A stretch of DNA of 64,000 nucleotides from Pseudophaeobacter leonis (GTDB lineage Bacteria; Pseudomonadota; Alphaproteobacteria; Rhodobacterales; Rhodobacteraceae). The stretch lies in NCBI RefSeq assembly GCF_002087335.1, contig NZ_MWVJ01000060.1, positions 62,001 to 126,000 on the forward strand, given 5' to 3'. Below, piece by piece: positions 1 to 12,583 of this stretch. The notes under the pieces are model-generated. The model saw only the letters and a list, made by a program, of their open reading frames with translations, was not told the origin of the DNA and did no database searches. The position numbers and the translations under genes are program-made. Numbering within the stretch: the stretch's first letter is position 1; each line of letters opens with the position of its first letter.

Positions 1-1
1 T

Positions 2-97
2 GGCCTCACCAGGCGACGGTTTTCGGAAATGGAAATGTGCCATGCTGCCCTGAGAGAGGCCGGCCTGAGAAACACTGGCCTGAGAGAGCCCGCATGA
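2..97 (+). CDS. C-terminal end of an unidentified gene before the spanin genes
   Basis: An open frame enters from the left edge and ends at a TGA at 95-97 that overlaps the ATG of the next gene at 94 (ATGA), a typical translational coupling. About 31 residues are visible. The last fifteen come from three 15-bp tandem repeats (reading LREAG, LRNTG, LREPA). From its place ahead of a spanin pair it could be the end of an endolysin or other lysis-cassette gene, but too little is visible to name it. A second open frame crosses the same bases, so even the frame is not certain. Confidence 0.35.
   Translation, partial: GLTRRRFSEMEMCHAALREAGLRNTGLREPA
50..94. repeat. 15-bp tandem repeat, three copies
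   Basis: Three consecutive 15-bp units (50-64, 65-79, 80-94) start with CTGAGA and vary at the end. They keep the reading frame and sit directly before a stop codon. Confidence 0.7.
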
Positions 98-428
98 TCC
101 CGTTCTGAGCGCGCGCGCGCTTCCGGCGCTGACGCTCGCGCTCGCTCTGGCAGGTGCCGGGTGGTGGCTGATTGATGTGCTCTCCGACCGGACCCGGCTG
201 CGCGGTGAGCTGCGGCAAACGCAACCCCGCCTGACGCAGGCCCATGCCGCGCTGGAGCGCGCCGCCGATGTCGCCCGCATTCACCGTGCGCATCTGTCCC
301 GTGCGGCCAATGAGAGCCGCCGCTGGTCTGATCTGTTCCATGAATTACAACTGATGGAGGGCCGCGATGCGCCTTTGTCTCCTTTGCTTGGCGCCACTGC
401 TGAGCGCCTGTTCGCAACCGCTCCCTGA
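94..428 (+). CDS. Phage-type inner-membrane spanin (Rz-like), one-base frameshift near the start
   Basis: Inner-membrane spanins anchor in the cytoplasmic membrane and, with an outer-membrane lipoprotein partner, fuse the two membranes at the end of phage lysis. The ATG at 94 overlaps the previous stop. Adding one base in the CCC run at 99-101 joins it to the long downstream frame and gives 111 residues. These are an N-terminal membrane helix (ALTLALALAGAGWWLIDVL), a charged coiled-coil-like middle rich in Arg, Ala and Glu, and a periplasmic tail. The lipoprotein partner starts inside this gene in another frame, the classic Rz/Rz1 layout. Without the repair only a GTG start at 177 is available, which would lose the helix. 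The family call rests on architecture, not on sequence identity. Confidence 0.6.
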
Positions 429-627
429 CCCAATTCTGCAGCCGCCCAGTGTGCCGCAGGATCTGCTGGAGCCTTGTCCCGGATACACGGGTCTGGTGCC
501 GCGCACAGAAGGACAGCTCTCGGATGCTCTGCTTGCCGAAGCGCAGGGGCGGGCCTGTGCCAATGGCAGGCTTGCGCCCCTGGCTGAGATCCTGACAGAC
601 CCGGAACACCCGCAAGGCCATCCCTAG
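367..627 (+). CDS. Phage-type outer-membrane lipoprotein spanin (Rz1-like)
   Basis: This 86-residue protein starts with a lipoprotein signal peptide: MRLCLLCLAPLLSAC with a lipobox LLSAC, so the mature protein would begin with a lipidated Cys. A proline-rich stretch follows (PLPDPILQPPSVPQD), as in outer-membrane spanins. The ATG has a good ribosome binding site (GGAGGG) and lies 62 bases inside the end of the Rz-like gene, in a different frame. Embedded or overlapping lipoprotein genes of this kind are characteristic of Rz/Rz1 lysis pairs. It is somewhat longer than the shortest Rz1 proteins. The pair marks the right end of a prophage, prophage remnant or phage-derived lysis cassette whose remainder lies outside the window. 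Confidence 0.6.
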   Translation: MRLCLLCLAPLLSACSQPLPDPILQPPSVPQDLLEPCPGYTGLVPRTEGQLSDALLAEAQGRACANGRLAPLAEILTDPEHPQGHP

Positions 628-760
628 GCATTCACTGGTTCTCACCGGATGAAACCTGTTGCGACGGAAGGGAACTAGGCGCAACGCCTGCGCGCTGGCG
701 ATGAAGCCTTGACCTCGCTCACGCGGTGCTTAACCTTTGGGCAAAATCAAAGGAAAAGTT

Positions 761-1132
761 ATGATTGGATATGTGACTGTTGGCGTCTCGGACATGGAAA
801 AGGCCAAGGCGTTTTACTGCGATCTCTTTGCCGACCGTGGTGCAAAAGTAATTATCGATGCCGGACGCATTGCGATGATCGGAGCAACCCCAAAAGAGCC
901 GATGATCTCGGTTTGTGTTCCCTATGATAGCAATGACCCTCAGCCGGGGAACGGAACCATGGTGGCGTTTCGGGCCGAGAGCAAGGAAGAGGCGGATGCG
1001 CTTTATGCCAAGGCAATTTCTCTGGGGGCGAGCTGCGAAGGCGCGCCAGGTCAGCGTATTCCGGACCGGTTTTACGGGGCCTATGTGCGTGACCCTGACG
1101 GCAACAAAATGACCTTCTACGTCTTTGGCTGA
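761..1132 (+). CDS. VOC (glyoxalase/bleomycin-resistance fold) family protein
   Basis: A 123-residue single-domain protein of the vicinal oxygen chelate superfamily. It shows the typical opening (MIGYVTVGVSDMEKAKAFYC), a central region with PGNGTMVAF, and the family ending YVRDPDGNKMTFYVFG, where DPDGN leads into the last metal-side strand. Members are metal-dependent lyases, dioxygenases or binding proteins, and the substrate cannot be read here. An in-frame GTG-type start exists 24 bases upstream, but the ATG at 761 is preferred because AAAGGAAAAG lies just before it. It stands alone between the spanin pair and the DUF2339 gene. Confidence 0.8.
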   Translation: MIGYVTVGVSDMEKAKAFYCDLFADRGAKVIIDAGRIAMIGATPKEPMISVCVPYDSNDPQPGNGTMVAFRAESKEEADALYAKAISLGASCEGAPGQRIPDRFYGAYVRDPDGNKMTFYVFG

Positions 1133-1320
1133 TGCGCCGGTGATGCTGGCCGGCAAATTTGCCGCATTCGCGAAGATCTGATCGGGGCTGGACCCCGGAC
1201 CGAAGTCCTGCGTGCATACCGGCGGGCTTTTGCGGGCCGCAGGGAAGGCGGCCTTGCTTGCCAGCGCCCTGGTTTGTGCCTAGGACTGATCCAGTCCTGC
1301 TCATTTGAAGTGATCCCTTT

Positions 1321-4205
1321 ATGTTTGATCTTGGTGTTGTTGTTCTTGGGCTTTTTTGCCTGATTTTTCTGCTTGGTGTGCCCTATCTTCTGTGTCACAT
1401 GCGCGGCTTAAGACGCGCGTCGGTGCTCTGGAGGCTGAACTGCAACGCCGCAACGCGGCTGCGGCTCAGGACCTGACCTCAGATGAGGCGCACAGCGCCA
1501 AGGCGGCGCCACCGGCTGCCAAACCCGCGACGCCCTGGGGCGAGGCCCAGTCGGTTCAGGCGGCCAAGGCGGTCCAGTCGGCCACTGAGACTGCTGAGGC
1601 TGCGGTGGCGGATGGGAATGCGGCGCAGATCCAGCCAGACCACAAGAGCCCTTCTGGTGATCTGACTGATACCGCGCCAGAGGCAGTGCTGCCTCCCCGG
1701 GCTTTTGTTTTACGGCAAGACCTCCTTGAGGGATTAAAGCTCTGGTTGCGGGAAAACTGGGTGCTGGCAGCCGGGGCAGCCTCGCTGGCGCTGGCCGGGG
1801 TGTTTTTGGTGCAATATGGCGCGGAACACGGCATGCTGACCCCGTTCTGGCGGGTCATGGCAGCTCTGGCCTTTGGCATTGCGCTTATCGCGGGCGCCGA
1901 GGTGATCCGACGGCGTTTTGGCGATGAAACAGAGGGCGCGGCGCAGTATCTCCCCTCGGCTTTGGCCGGAGCCGGGCTGATTACTCTGTTTGCCGGGTTG
2001 CTGTCGGCGCGGGTGATGTATGCGCTGATCGACGCGGGGCCAGGCTTTGCAGCGCTCTGTCTGGTTTCGGTGCTGGCGCTGGTTCTGGGCTGGTTCTATG
2101 GGGCCTTGCTGACCGCTTTGGGCATACTGGGAGCCAGTGCGGCACCGTTTCTGGTGGGGGGGCAGTCGCAGGTGCCCTGGATGCTCTATTACTATTTTGC
2201 CCTGATCGCACTGGTGGGGCTTGGCGTTGACACGATAAAGCGCTGGGCCTGGATTTCTGTCCTTGCGCTGGTGGCCCCGCTGACCTCATGCCTGTTGCTC
2301 TATCTGTCTGGGGCGGGTGAGCTGCATTTCCTGTCAGCCCTGCTGTTGATTGCGGCCGCCACCCTGATCATTCCGGAACGCAGCCTGTGGCCACGCCATC
2401 ATGGAGCCGCGGTCTTTGATCTTATTGGGACGCCTCAGGGCAGGCTTCAGGGCGGGCGTAAGTATCCCGAGTTCCCAACCCGGTTGTCTGCGGCCATTGT
2501 CTGTGTGCTCAGTGCTGCGGCCTTTATGGTGGCGCTTCAGGCCGAACAAGCTGCCGCAGTTAGTCTCGCGATTGCGACATTGTCCGTTCTGTTGCTCGCC
2601 ACGTTGATTTGGCTGCGCGCGGCGCCAGCCCTGTTTGATCATGCGCTGGTGCCCGGGCTGGTGCTCCTGGCTGTGATCCTGGTCGAAGGTCTTGGCTTTG
2701 GCCCGCTGTTCCTTGAGTTTCAGGCCGCGTTGCAACGTCCGCCCGAGACCGCGCCCCCGCAAACGGTTTGGGCTCTGGTCGCCATTGGCGCGCTGGGTTC
2801 GGTCCTGGCCTTTCAGCGTATGCGGTGGACATTGTTTGCGACCGATGCTGAAGGCGGCGCCAAAAGCGCGCAAAGATCACTGTTCTGGGCCCTTTCGGCG
2901 GCGGTTTTTGCCCCGGCGCTGGTCCTGGTTCTGGAGTTCTCCTGGGCGCCCGCTGTGGTGCATGGCACCTATCCCTGGGCTGTGGTGGTCTGGCGCTTGC
3001 GGCGCTGATGACGCTTTTGGCAGAACGCTGCGCCCGTGGCCTGCAACAGGCGCTGCTGGCCCCGTACGTGAACCTGCGCGTGGCACTCTTTGCCATTGCC
3101 GCGCTGACGCTGATCGCCTTTGCCCTTTTCCTGCTGTTGTCCAAGACCGCCTTGACGCTGGCGCTGGCGGTTATGGTGCTCCCTGGTGGTTCTGATTGAC
3201 AGAAAGTTTGACCTGCCCGCGTTGGGGGGCTTTGTGCTGGTTGGCGTGGCGGGTATCACCTATCGGCTGGGGCTGGACCCGGGGGTCGCATTGGCGCTTG
3301 CGCGGGACTACACGGACCAGAACGTCGACTACGTGACGCCTCTTTTGCAGATCATTCTGGCCTATCTTGGCGGTCTTTGTTTGTTGAGCCTTGCCGGGAT
3401 GCAGGCGCGCTTGGCGCGCGAAAAGACGGCGCTGGTGCTGGAAAGTGCGGCCGCCACTATTGGCGCGGTTTTCCTGAGCATTCTTATCCAGCGGCTGCTG
3501 CCAACAGAGATGCGCGACAGTCATGCCGGTCTGGGGCTGCTGGCGACGGTCTGGGCTGCCTCCTGTCTTAATCAACTCTATAGGTTGCAGGCAAGCGGTC
3601 GGTTCTCACGGTTGCTGCGCAGCCTGCTGGCCCTGATCTATGGCGGTGTTGCGCTGCTGAGCATTCTGGGGCTTTTTGTCCTGAGCAACCCCTTTCTGAG
3701 CTCGTCTGAGCGTGCTGTCGGGCCGCTGATCCTTGACAGTCTGGCTGCGGCCTATCTGCCGCTGGCGGTGGTCTTTGGCATCGCCGCCTGGCAGCTGCAT
3801 GCGTTTCGCCGTTCGGTGCGCGCTGGCTGTGCCGTAGCGGCCAGCTTGCTGGCGGCCTTTTATGTCGCGCTTGAAATTCGCCGGTTCTGGCGGGGCGATG
3901 ATCTGAGTCTTCCGGGCGTCAGTGATCCTGAGCTCTATTCCTATACTGTGGCCATGTTGCTGGCCGCTGCTGGTCTGCTGATTTTGGCCTTCTGGCGGCG
4001 CTCGACCGCTCTGCGCAAGTTGGCTATGGCCGGGGTGGTGCTGACCATTGCCAAGGTTTTCCTGTTGGATATGAATGGCCTGTCTGGGCTGACGCGGGTA
4101 TTCTCATTTATGGGGCTTGGGTTGGCACTGGTGGGTCTTGCCTGGCTTAGCCGGGTCATGACGGCGCAATGGCAAAAGGGCGAGACGCCGGCACCTGAGC
4201 CATAA
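1321..4205 (+). CDS. DUF2339 family multispanning membrane protein, three one-base frameshifts
   Basis: A large integral membrane protein of the DUF2339 family (function unknown). The repaired length is 961 residues. The N-terminus is one membrane helix (MFDLGVVVLGLFCLIFLLGV), then a coiled-coil-like segment (VGALEAELQRRN), an Ala/Pro/Glu-rich linker to about residue 130, then a long run of hydrophobic helices to the end. The frame breaks three times. One base is missing near AA at 1410-1411, one G is missing near 2985-2989, and there is one extra C in the CCC at 3181-3183. Each repair gives smooth membrane sequence across the junction, for example AVMVLLVVLIDRKFD at the third. It converges with the hydrolase gene downstream. 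Confidence 0.75.
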
Positions 4206-4484
4206 AAGACCTGTCTTGACCTGTCAGTCGAACCGGCCAGCTTGCCTACCAGTTCAACCTGCCGAGTGAGCTGTCCTGGCAGCCAGATTTCCGTACGGGG
4301 TTTTCTCTGGTCGCGAAGCGTAAGTCCCGTCTGGCAAGTCCTGTCTGGCAAGTCCTGTCTGGGAAGTCCTGTCTGGGGGCTTCCATATCGAGATCTCGCG
4401 CAACAGGTGCCTCTCCCAAAGAAGGGCCCGCTTGATATGGCGGGGGATTCTCTGGGAGAGGCGGTGTGTATATCTGGGCAAAGG
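4206..4484. other. Convergent intergenic region with tandem repeats
   Basis: Some 279 bases separate the ends of the DUF2339 gene (plus) and the hydrolase gene (minus). It holds the 14-bp tandem array described separately. No convincing hairpin terminator was found. Confidence 0.5.
4322..4377. repeat. 14-bp tandem repeat, four copies
   Basis: Four head-to-tail 14-bp units follow the pattern AAGTCCTGTCTGGC (4322-4335, 4336-4349, 4350-4363, 4364-4377), with one or two differences between copies. The array lies between two converging genes. Related CTGTCTTGACCTGTC-like sequence just upstream suggests older decayed copies. Confidence 0.85.
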
Positions 4485-5802
4485 TTACTTGCCAGCGTCC
4501 AGTGTCTCAAAGGTCAGACCCGCTGCGGTGCGCGGTGCAAAGCCTTGCCAATGGGTGTGGTCCGCAAGCTCTTTGTCGGCATCGTCTTTCGAGATGACAC
4601 CATCTGCCGCGCGGGTGACAAGCTCCAGATAGCTGGCTTTGCCGGCATCAGATTTGAGGTGCAGATCCATAAAGGCGGTGGCGAAATGCTGGGTGATGTT
4701 GTTCATCCGGTTGGTATCCCAAACCGCATCCGCATAGTGGTCAAAGGGGGCATAGCCCAGGCTCTCCGAATGCGCCCAGCTTTCGATTGGCGCGGGCATG
4801 GGGGCGGCGGCATTGTGGTTTGCGTTCTCGAATGTCAGCAGGTGGCGATTGGTATTGACCATGCCTTCAAAGATCTTGCGCATCGCGGCATAGATCGAAA
4901 CATCATCGACGCTGCCTGCCATCATCATCAGCGGCTTTTTGACGCCGGCCAGGCCAGTAGCATCCCAAAACCCGGTGTTCATGCCCCAGGGACCGATGGC
5001 AATGACGGCTTTGACGCGCTCATCCACAATGGCCGCATGGCTCTCGGATCCTGCCTGGTGACGGGCCAGCAGCCCGGCCGGGGTACCCCATGCGTATTTG
5101 GTCGAGGCTTCGGTGACGCCAGCGCCGGCAAAGATCAGCGCGCCATAGCCGCCCATCGAGTAGCCAATGACCCCGGTCTGGTTGGTGTTGATGATTGCGC
5201 CCAGGGGCCCCTCAAGCGCTTCCATCTGGTCGATGACAAACCGTTGGTCGATAGGGCGGTTCAGCAGGGTAGAGCCAAAGGCGGCCTTGTCGGAATAGGT
5301 GCTGTCGCGGTGATCAATCGAGACGGTGACATAGCCTTTGGTGGCGAGGTTTTCGCCCAGGTGAGACATCAGGAAGCGGTTGCCGGGATAGCCATGTGAA
5401 ATCACCACCAGAGGGTAGCTTTCGCCACTTGGCAGGCGTGGCGTCGCGGGCGGCGCGGCCCGCAAGAGTGACCTCGGTCTTGCCATCGCGCAGGATGGCA
5501 CGGTAGCTGCCGCCCGGCACGGTGCCGGCAGCGGCCGGATACCAGACCTCAACCGTCAGGTCGCGATCATAGACCGGCTGGGCTTCATCCGTTGTGTTCA
5601 GGATATCGTTCTGGCCCGGATTGGTGAACTCCAGCGTCTGCACGCCGATGGGATGGGCCCCAAAGGCGGCCAGTTCCGGCGCGTCCGGGCGGATGCGGTC
5701 GATACGGTTCTCTGCATTCGCCGCCGAGGGCAGGGCCGTGGCAGCCAGGGCGCCCGCAGCCAGTGCAAGGCCTATCCCTGCTGTGGTACTTCTCTTTGAC
5801 AT
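4485..5802 (-). CDS. Secreted alpha/beta hydrolase (PAF-acetylhydrolase/dienelactone-hydrolase-like), one frameshift
   Basis: An exported alpha/beta-fold hydrolase, 438 residues after repair. It begins with a signal peptide (MSKRSTTAGIGLALAAGALA, cleavage after the ANA near residue 30). The mature part has DLTVEVWYPA, the oxyanion-hole region VVISHGYPGNR, the nucleophile elbow GYSMGGYG with the catalytic Ser, an acid candidate in AGSVDDV, and a His candidate in FENANHN. The frame breaks where one extra base lies in the GG at 5435-5436. Removing it gives RAARDATLPSGESYPLVV, continuous with the family. GGAGAG precedes the ATG. It is divergent from the MocR regulator, so it is a possible target of it. 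Substrate unknown. Confidence 0.75.
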
Positions 5803-6341
5803 GTTGCTCTCCTAAATCTTTGTATCTTTGACTATTGCGGTACCGAGTGCTGGCGGGACTGCGCCAGTTTAGGGATGCGATGTAACAGCTTTGTCTGCTG
5901 CCGGGTGTCTGTGCTGCGCTCTTGCAGAGCAGCGGCCAGAGGCACGAAGGGGCACGAAGGGGTTCGAGCCAGCAGGTTAAAAGACCTGCCACGGCTCGCC
6001 TGCTAAGCCGCAGCGCAGGGCGCGTTGGACTACAAAATATGAGGTGGTCGCGCGTCACCTGAGAGCAGATGACTAGGCGGAGGGGCGTTTGGTCAAGATG
6101 CGGCAGGCCGCATAAGGGAGTAACGCTGCGTTTCACCTGATGGAATATTTCCGGGCCGACAGGTCTGAGATGCCTGTCTTATCTCACGCGACTGCTGGGA
6201 CTAGGGCACAGCAGGTGCGGGGCGGGGGCAGTCATTTTGGCTGCTCTCCTGCTGGTAAGAGGGTGACATTTCCCTTGTTTTGGTGCTGTTATAATGGTCA
6301 AAAGTGATAATTTTGATCATACCAATGTTGCAGGTATTCCT
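5803..6341. other. Divergent intergenic region between hydrolase and MocR regulator
   Basis: About 540 bases without a supported gene. It contains a 10-bp duplication (GGCACGAAGG twice, 5941-5960). A TATAAT at 6290-6295 would place a transcript start near 6302 and favours translation of the regulator from 6342. No well-spaced -35 element could be assigned. Confidence 0.45.
5941..5960. repeat. 10-bp tandem duplication
   Basis: GGCACGAAGG occurs twice in a row, followed by the partial copy GG. It lies in the hydrolase/MocR intergenic region. Confidence 0.7.
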
Positions 6342-7919
6342 ATGGCACAGCCTCCTTTGAGACAGCTCCCTTTGACACAGGCTCCTTTGCGACAGACACC
6401 CTGGCTGGGGTTTGCTATCGATCGTTCCGCCACAACACCCGTGTTCGAGCAGATCTGTGCCGCCATCCGCAGTCAGGTGGCTTCTGGCGATATGGCGCTG
6501 GGCAGTAAACTGCCGCCAACCCGCGTTTTCGCCACCGAATTGGGGGTGTCGCGCTCCACAATCGTCACCGCCTACGAGCAATTGGTCGCCGAAGGCTATC
6601 TGAGCAGCCAGCAAGGGTCAGGCTATCGTCTCTGTGCATCCGGGGAGGTGGAGCTGGCGCAAAGGTCTGACAAGACCAGGAAGCTACCAGGTTCGGTGCT
6701 GCACCCACAGGTGCCTCTAACGGCTGACACAGCGTCTGAGGCCGCCAGATTGGCAGGCGAGAGGGCGCAGGACACGGGTGGTGGGCCTTCTGTCGCCCAG
6801 ACTGATATAGGCCTGCGCCCCTTTCGCGCTGGCAACCCGGACATGCGGCTGTTTCCCTATCGGCAATGGGCCAAGACAGTGGCGCGCATCTGCCGCTCCA
6901 ATCCGCAGCCCATGTTTGTCGGCAGCGGCGGCTTTGGCTCTTTGCCTCTGCGCCAGGCCATCTGTGATCATGTGGCGGAATGGCGCGGCATTTCAGCCCG
7001 TCCCGAGCAGGTCGTTGTGACGGCGGGGGCGACAGATGCGCTGGAGATCTGCCTGCATACGCTCAGCAAAGCCGGCGACAGCACAGCGCTTGAGGATCCG
7101 GGGTATAAGCCCCTGCTGTCCTTTATTCAGGGGTTGGGAATGAAACCTGAATATCTGCGAATTGACGAGAATGGTGCGGTTTTGCCCGCAGAGCCGACTG
7201 CCTCTCGTCTGGCCATATTGACCCCCTCGCATCAGTTCCCCCTGGGCGGCGCGATGTCTCCGTCCCGGCGGCTGGAGTTCATTCAATGGGCCGCCGAGAC
7301 AGATGCCTGGATCATCGAAGACGACTATGACAGCGAGTTTCGCTACGCGGGTCGGCCAATCCCTGCAATGGCCGGTTTTGACCAGCTGCACCGCACGCTC
7401 TATATTGGCAGTTTCTCCAAGATCTTTTCGAATGCGCTGCGTCTTGGCTATCTGATCCTGCCCCAGTCGCTGGTGCAGCGGTTTCACCACGGCATTCAGC
7501 GCTTTGGCCCAAAGGTCAGCAGCATGCCGCAACAGCCGCTTGCGGAGTTTATCAACAGTGGTGAGTTTTACCGACATCTGCGCCGGGTCAGGCGGATCTA
7601 TGCAGAGCGCCGCCGGTTCTTGCTGGAGCGGCTGCAGCAGGATTTCAACGCCTTTGGCTATTGTGTTGATCATCAGGCGGGCATGCAGGTGGTCTTTCAC
7701 CTGACCTGTGGTCTGCGCGATGATGTGATATGTGCACGTGCTGCGGAGCTGGGGCTCACGATTGACGCGCTGTCGGGGTTTGTGCAGGGCGCAGTTGGGC
7801 GAGACGGGGGCTACAACGGGGCGAGCAACGGGGCCTACAATGGTTTGGTGCTGGGCTTCTGCGGCTACGATCAAACAGAGCTGGATCAGGGACTGCAACT
7901 CTTGCAGCAGATTTTTTAA
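6342..7919 (+). CDS. MocR/PdxR-type GntR transcriptional regulator with aminotransferase domain
   Basis: A 525-residue chimeric regulator with an N-terminal GntR winged helix-turn-helix and a C-terminal fold-type I aminotransferase domain that binds PLP as a sensor. The DNA-binding part reads PVFEQICAAIRSQVASGDM and LPPTRVFATELGVSRSTIV. The aminotransferase part has GATDALEI, DDYDSEFRYAGRPIPA, and GSFSKIFSNALRLGYL, in which the Lys is the expected PLP Schiff-base residue. An in-frame ATG at 6294 lies inside a TATAAT, so the ATG at 6342 with AGGT upstream is preferred. The first residues are three five-residue repeats (PPLRQ, LPLTQ, APLRQ) from 15-bp DNA repeats. MocR proteins often control a neighbouring divergent gene, here the hydrolase. 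Confidence 0.88.
   Translation: MAQPPLRQLPLTQAPLRQTPWLGFAIDRSATTPVFEQICAAIRSQVASGDMALGSKLPPTRVFATELGVSRSTIVTAYEQLVAEGYLSSQQGSGYRLCASGEVELAQRSDKTRKLPGSVLHPQVPLTADTASEAARLAGERAQDTGGGPSVAQTDIGLRPFRAGNPDMRLFPYRQWAKTVARICRSNPQPMFVGSGGFGSLPLRQAICDHVAEWRGISARPEQVVVTAGATDALEICLHTLSKAGDSTALEDPGYKPLLSFIQGLGMKPEYLRIDENGAVLPAEPTASRLAILTPSHQFPLGGAMSPSRRLEFIQWAAETDAWIIEDDYDSEFRYAGRPIPAMAGFDQLHRTLYIGSFSKIFSNALRLGYLILPQSLVQRFHHGIQRFGPKVSSMPQQPLAEFINSGEFYRHLRRVRRIYAERRRFLLERLQQDFNAFGYCVDHQAGMQVVFHLTCGLRDDVICARAAELGLTIDALSGFVQGAVGRDGGYNGASNGAYNGLVLGFCGYDQTELDQGLQLLQQIF
6351..6395. repeat. 15-bp tandem repeat, three copies, inside the MocR gene
   Basis: Three 15-bp units (6351-6365, 6366-6380, 6381-6395) follow CTCCTTTGaGACAG and encode repeated PLRQ-like peptides at the extreme N-terminus of the regulator. 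Confidence 0.75.
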
Positions 7920-8187
7920 GGAAACTCAAATGTAAGACGCCGCCGCGGGCCTGGATTTTGTTCGTTTTGTCGCGCGCGTTGCATCGGGAGGAGACATCGT
8001 CCTCTCCCGCTATGCGCATCGGGATTTGTTGACGTTTCTTCGATCATTTCCGTGACCTATTCTTTTCCGCAATTCGAGCTACTTTTTTTCTGTGCGGACT
8101 ATGCACAGAAATGTGGAAATAAGAGAATCTTAGGACACCTCAGATAGGCAGGTATTCAAAATAGCTCCATTGAAGGACCTTACGAAA

Positions 8188-10112
8188 ATGCCACAGATGT
8201 TGTTCCGGTTACCAGTGCGGATCTATGCCCTCTCAGCCCTCGCAGTTGTTTTGGCTGCAATGCTGACCTTTGTCTTGTTGTCCCGTGCCGTGGATAACGC
8301 CTATGAGATGCGTGCCAACGAGCTCGACAGTATTGTTGATGTGATGCTCAGTTCTCTTTCTGATCTGGATGAACAGGTGCAGGCCGGTACCCTTTCTCTT
8401 GAAGAAGCCCAGGAGTTGGGCAAGCAGCAAGTCGAGCTCCTGCGGTTCGGCTCGGCCGGCTATTTCTTTGCCTTTGACCGCAACAACTTAATGCTGGCAC
8501 ATCCGACTGCCAAGAAACTGATCGGCAAGGATCAGTCGGCCTATGAGGATGTGAATGGTGTCCGGATCTTTGAAGAGTACAATAAGGTCATTGATGCCAA
8601 TGGTGCCGGTCCTTTGATCTACCACTTCAACAAACCGGAATCTGACGTCCCCGAAGCCAAAATGGGCTACGCCAAACTCTTTGAGCCTTGGGGGTGGGTT
8701 GTTGGGACCGGGGCCTATGTCTCTGACATCGAAACCGAGTTGGGCTTTATGCGCCTGACCGCAATCGCTGCCCTGGCAATCAGCCTCGCTATTCTTGCTG
8801 TGGGTGCTGCCGTGATTACCCGTAGCGTGACAAAACCTGTCAATGCGCTGAAACACCGGATGCACACGATGGCCGAGGGCGATACGGATGCCGATATCCC
8901 AGCCACCGAAAACAGAAGCGAAATTGGCGATATGGCGCGCCAAGGTGGATATTTTCCGCCAGTCTATGATCCGTCAAAAGGAGCTGGAAGGCGAACAAAA
9001 AGAGCGCGAGCGCGAACAGGCCGAAGTTGTGTCGACATTGAGCACCAGCCTGGCGTCACTGTCGCAGGGTGATCTGACCGTCAAGAATTGGCGATGATTT
9101 CCCGGCGGACTACGCTCAGCTGCGCCGTGACTTCAATCAGACGATTGAAACGCTCGGTGGTACAATGGCGAAAATGGTCGAAGCCACCACATCTATTCGG
9201 AACGGCGCCAATGAAATCAGCCATGCCACCGATGATCTGTCGCATCGCACCGAGAGCCAGGCGGCGACACTGGAAGAGACAGCTGCCGCGTTGGACGAGC
9301 TGACCGCCAGCGTGAAATCCGCCGCTGACGGCGCACGTAGCGTGGAAAACACCATGGAAGCCGCCAAGAAAGAGGCCGAAGTCAGTGGTGAAGTGGTGCA
9401 AAGCGCTGTCTCCGCGATGACCGAGATCGAGCAGAGTTCGAACCATATCAGCCAGATCATCTCGGTGATTGATGACATCGCCTTCCAGACAAACCTTCTC
9501 GCCCTCAACGCGGGTGTCGAAGCGGCACGCGCCGGTGAAGCCGGTAAGGGCTTTGCTGTTGTGGCCTCGGAAGTCCGGGCCCTGGCGCAGCGCTCTTCGG
9601 ATGCGGCAATGGAGATCAAAACCCTTATTGGAGACAGCTCTAAACAGGTTGCACGCGGTGTGGATCTGGTTGGCAAGGCAGGTGAGGCCCGCGACAGTAT
9701 TGTGGGCCAGGTCAGCCATATCTCTAAACTGGTCTCGGGCATTGCCGAAGGTGCTGTGGAGCAATCTACCGGCCTGAATGAGATCAACACAGGTGTGACC
9801 CAGCTGGATCAGGTCACGCAGCAGAACGCAGCCATGGTTGAAGAGGCGACAGCTGCTGGTCATTTGCTCAATACTGACGCGTCCAAGCTGGCTGATCTGA
9901 TCGCAATCTTCAAGGTTGGGAGCACGGCGTCCGTAACTCGGATGCCACAGGCCGCAGCTCCGGCTAAAGCTCAGGCTCCGGCAGCCCCAGCAGCAGCGCC
10001 ATCGGCGCATGGCGATGATGATTGGGATCTTGAGGCAGCGCCTTCTGCACCGGCTCAGGCGCAGGCCAGCTCTAATGGCAACGCCGCCAAGGATTTGTGG
10101 CAGGATTTCTGA
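8188..10112 (+). CDS. Methyl-accepting chemotaxis protein with Cache sensor, two frameshifts
   Basis: A transmembrane chemoreceptor, 640 residues after repair. The order is an N-terminal membrane helix (about 9-30), a periplasmic single-Cache domain with [16 protein letters not shown] and [15 protein letters not shown], a second helix, HAMP, and a cytoplasmic signalling domain. The hairpin tip is the conserved [20 protein letters not shown]. The C-terminus, after an Ala/Pro linker, is LWQDF, matching the xWxxF tether that binds CheR/CheB. Two extra bases break the frame, near 8937-8942 and in AA at 9086-9087. Repair gives EIGDMAAKVDIF and [13 protein letters not shown], both normal for HAMP and linker. 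The ATG at 8188 is chosen because GAAGGACC lies before it. A bidirectional terminator follows. Confidence 0.88.
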
Positions 10113-10188
10113 TCCGGCTATAGCCTGACAGATGAGGTGGCACAGCTGCTGTGCCCCTCCTTCTGTGGCCCTCACTGGACTAAATGCT

Positions 10189-10224
10189 AAAAAAGCGCCC
10201 GGCGAATTCGCCGGGCGCTTTTTT
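10189..10224. terminator. Bidirectional intrinsic terminator
   Basis: A perfect 36-base palindrome has six A, a GC-rich stem (GCGCCCGGCG/CGCCGGGCGC region around central GAATTC) and six T. It can stop the chemoreceptor transcript on the plus strand and icd on the minus strand. Confidence 0.9.
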
Positions 10225-10370
10225 AATCTTTGAGGGGCACTCTCACATCCAGAGGGGGCGGGCCTCGTGCCTCACGCAGGTCTGGTGCCTCACAGTGTGT
10301 TCATCGGCCCCAGATATGGGAGACCAGATCCAGCCCCGATCAGAACCTGAGGTCGGGGCTGAAAGAGAGA

Positions 10371-12583
<2,213 letters not shown>

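Noticed and set aside
5950..6000. tRNA-like GGTTCGAG sequence
   Set aside because: No matching acceptor stem, anticodon arm or CCA region could be folded around it.
10189..10224. Operator-type palindrome
   Set aside because: The A and T tracts on both sides of a GC stem between two converging genes make it a bidirectional terminator.
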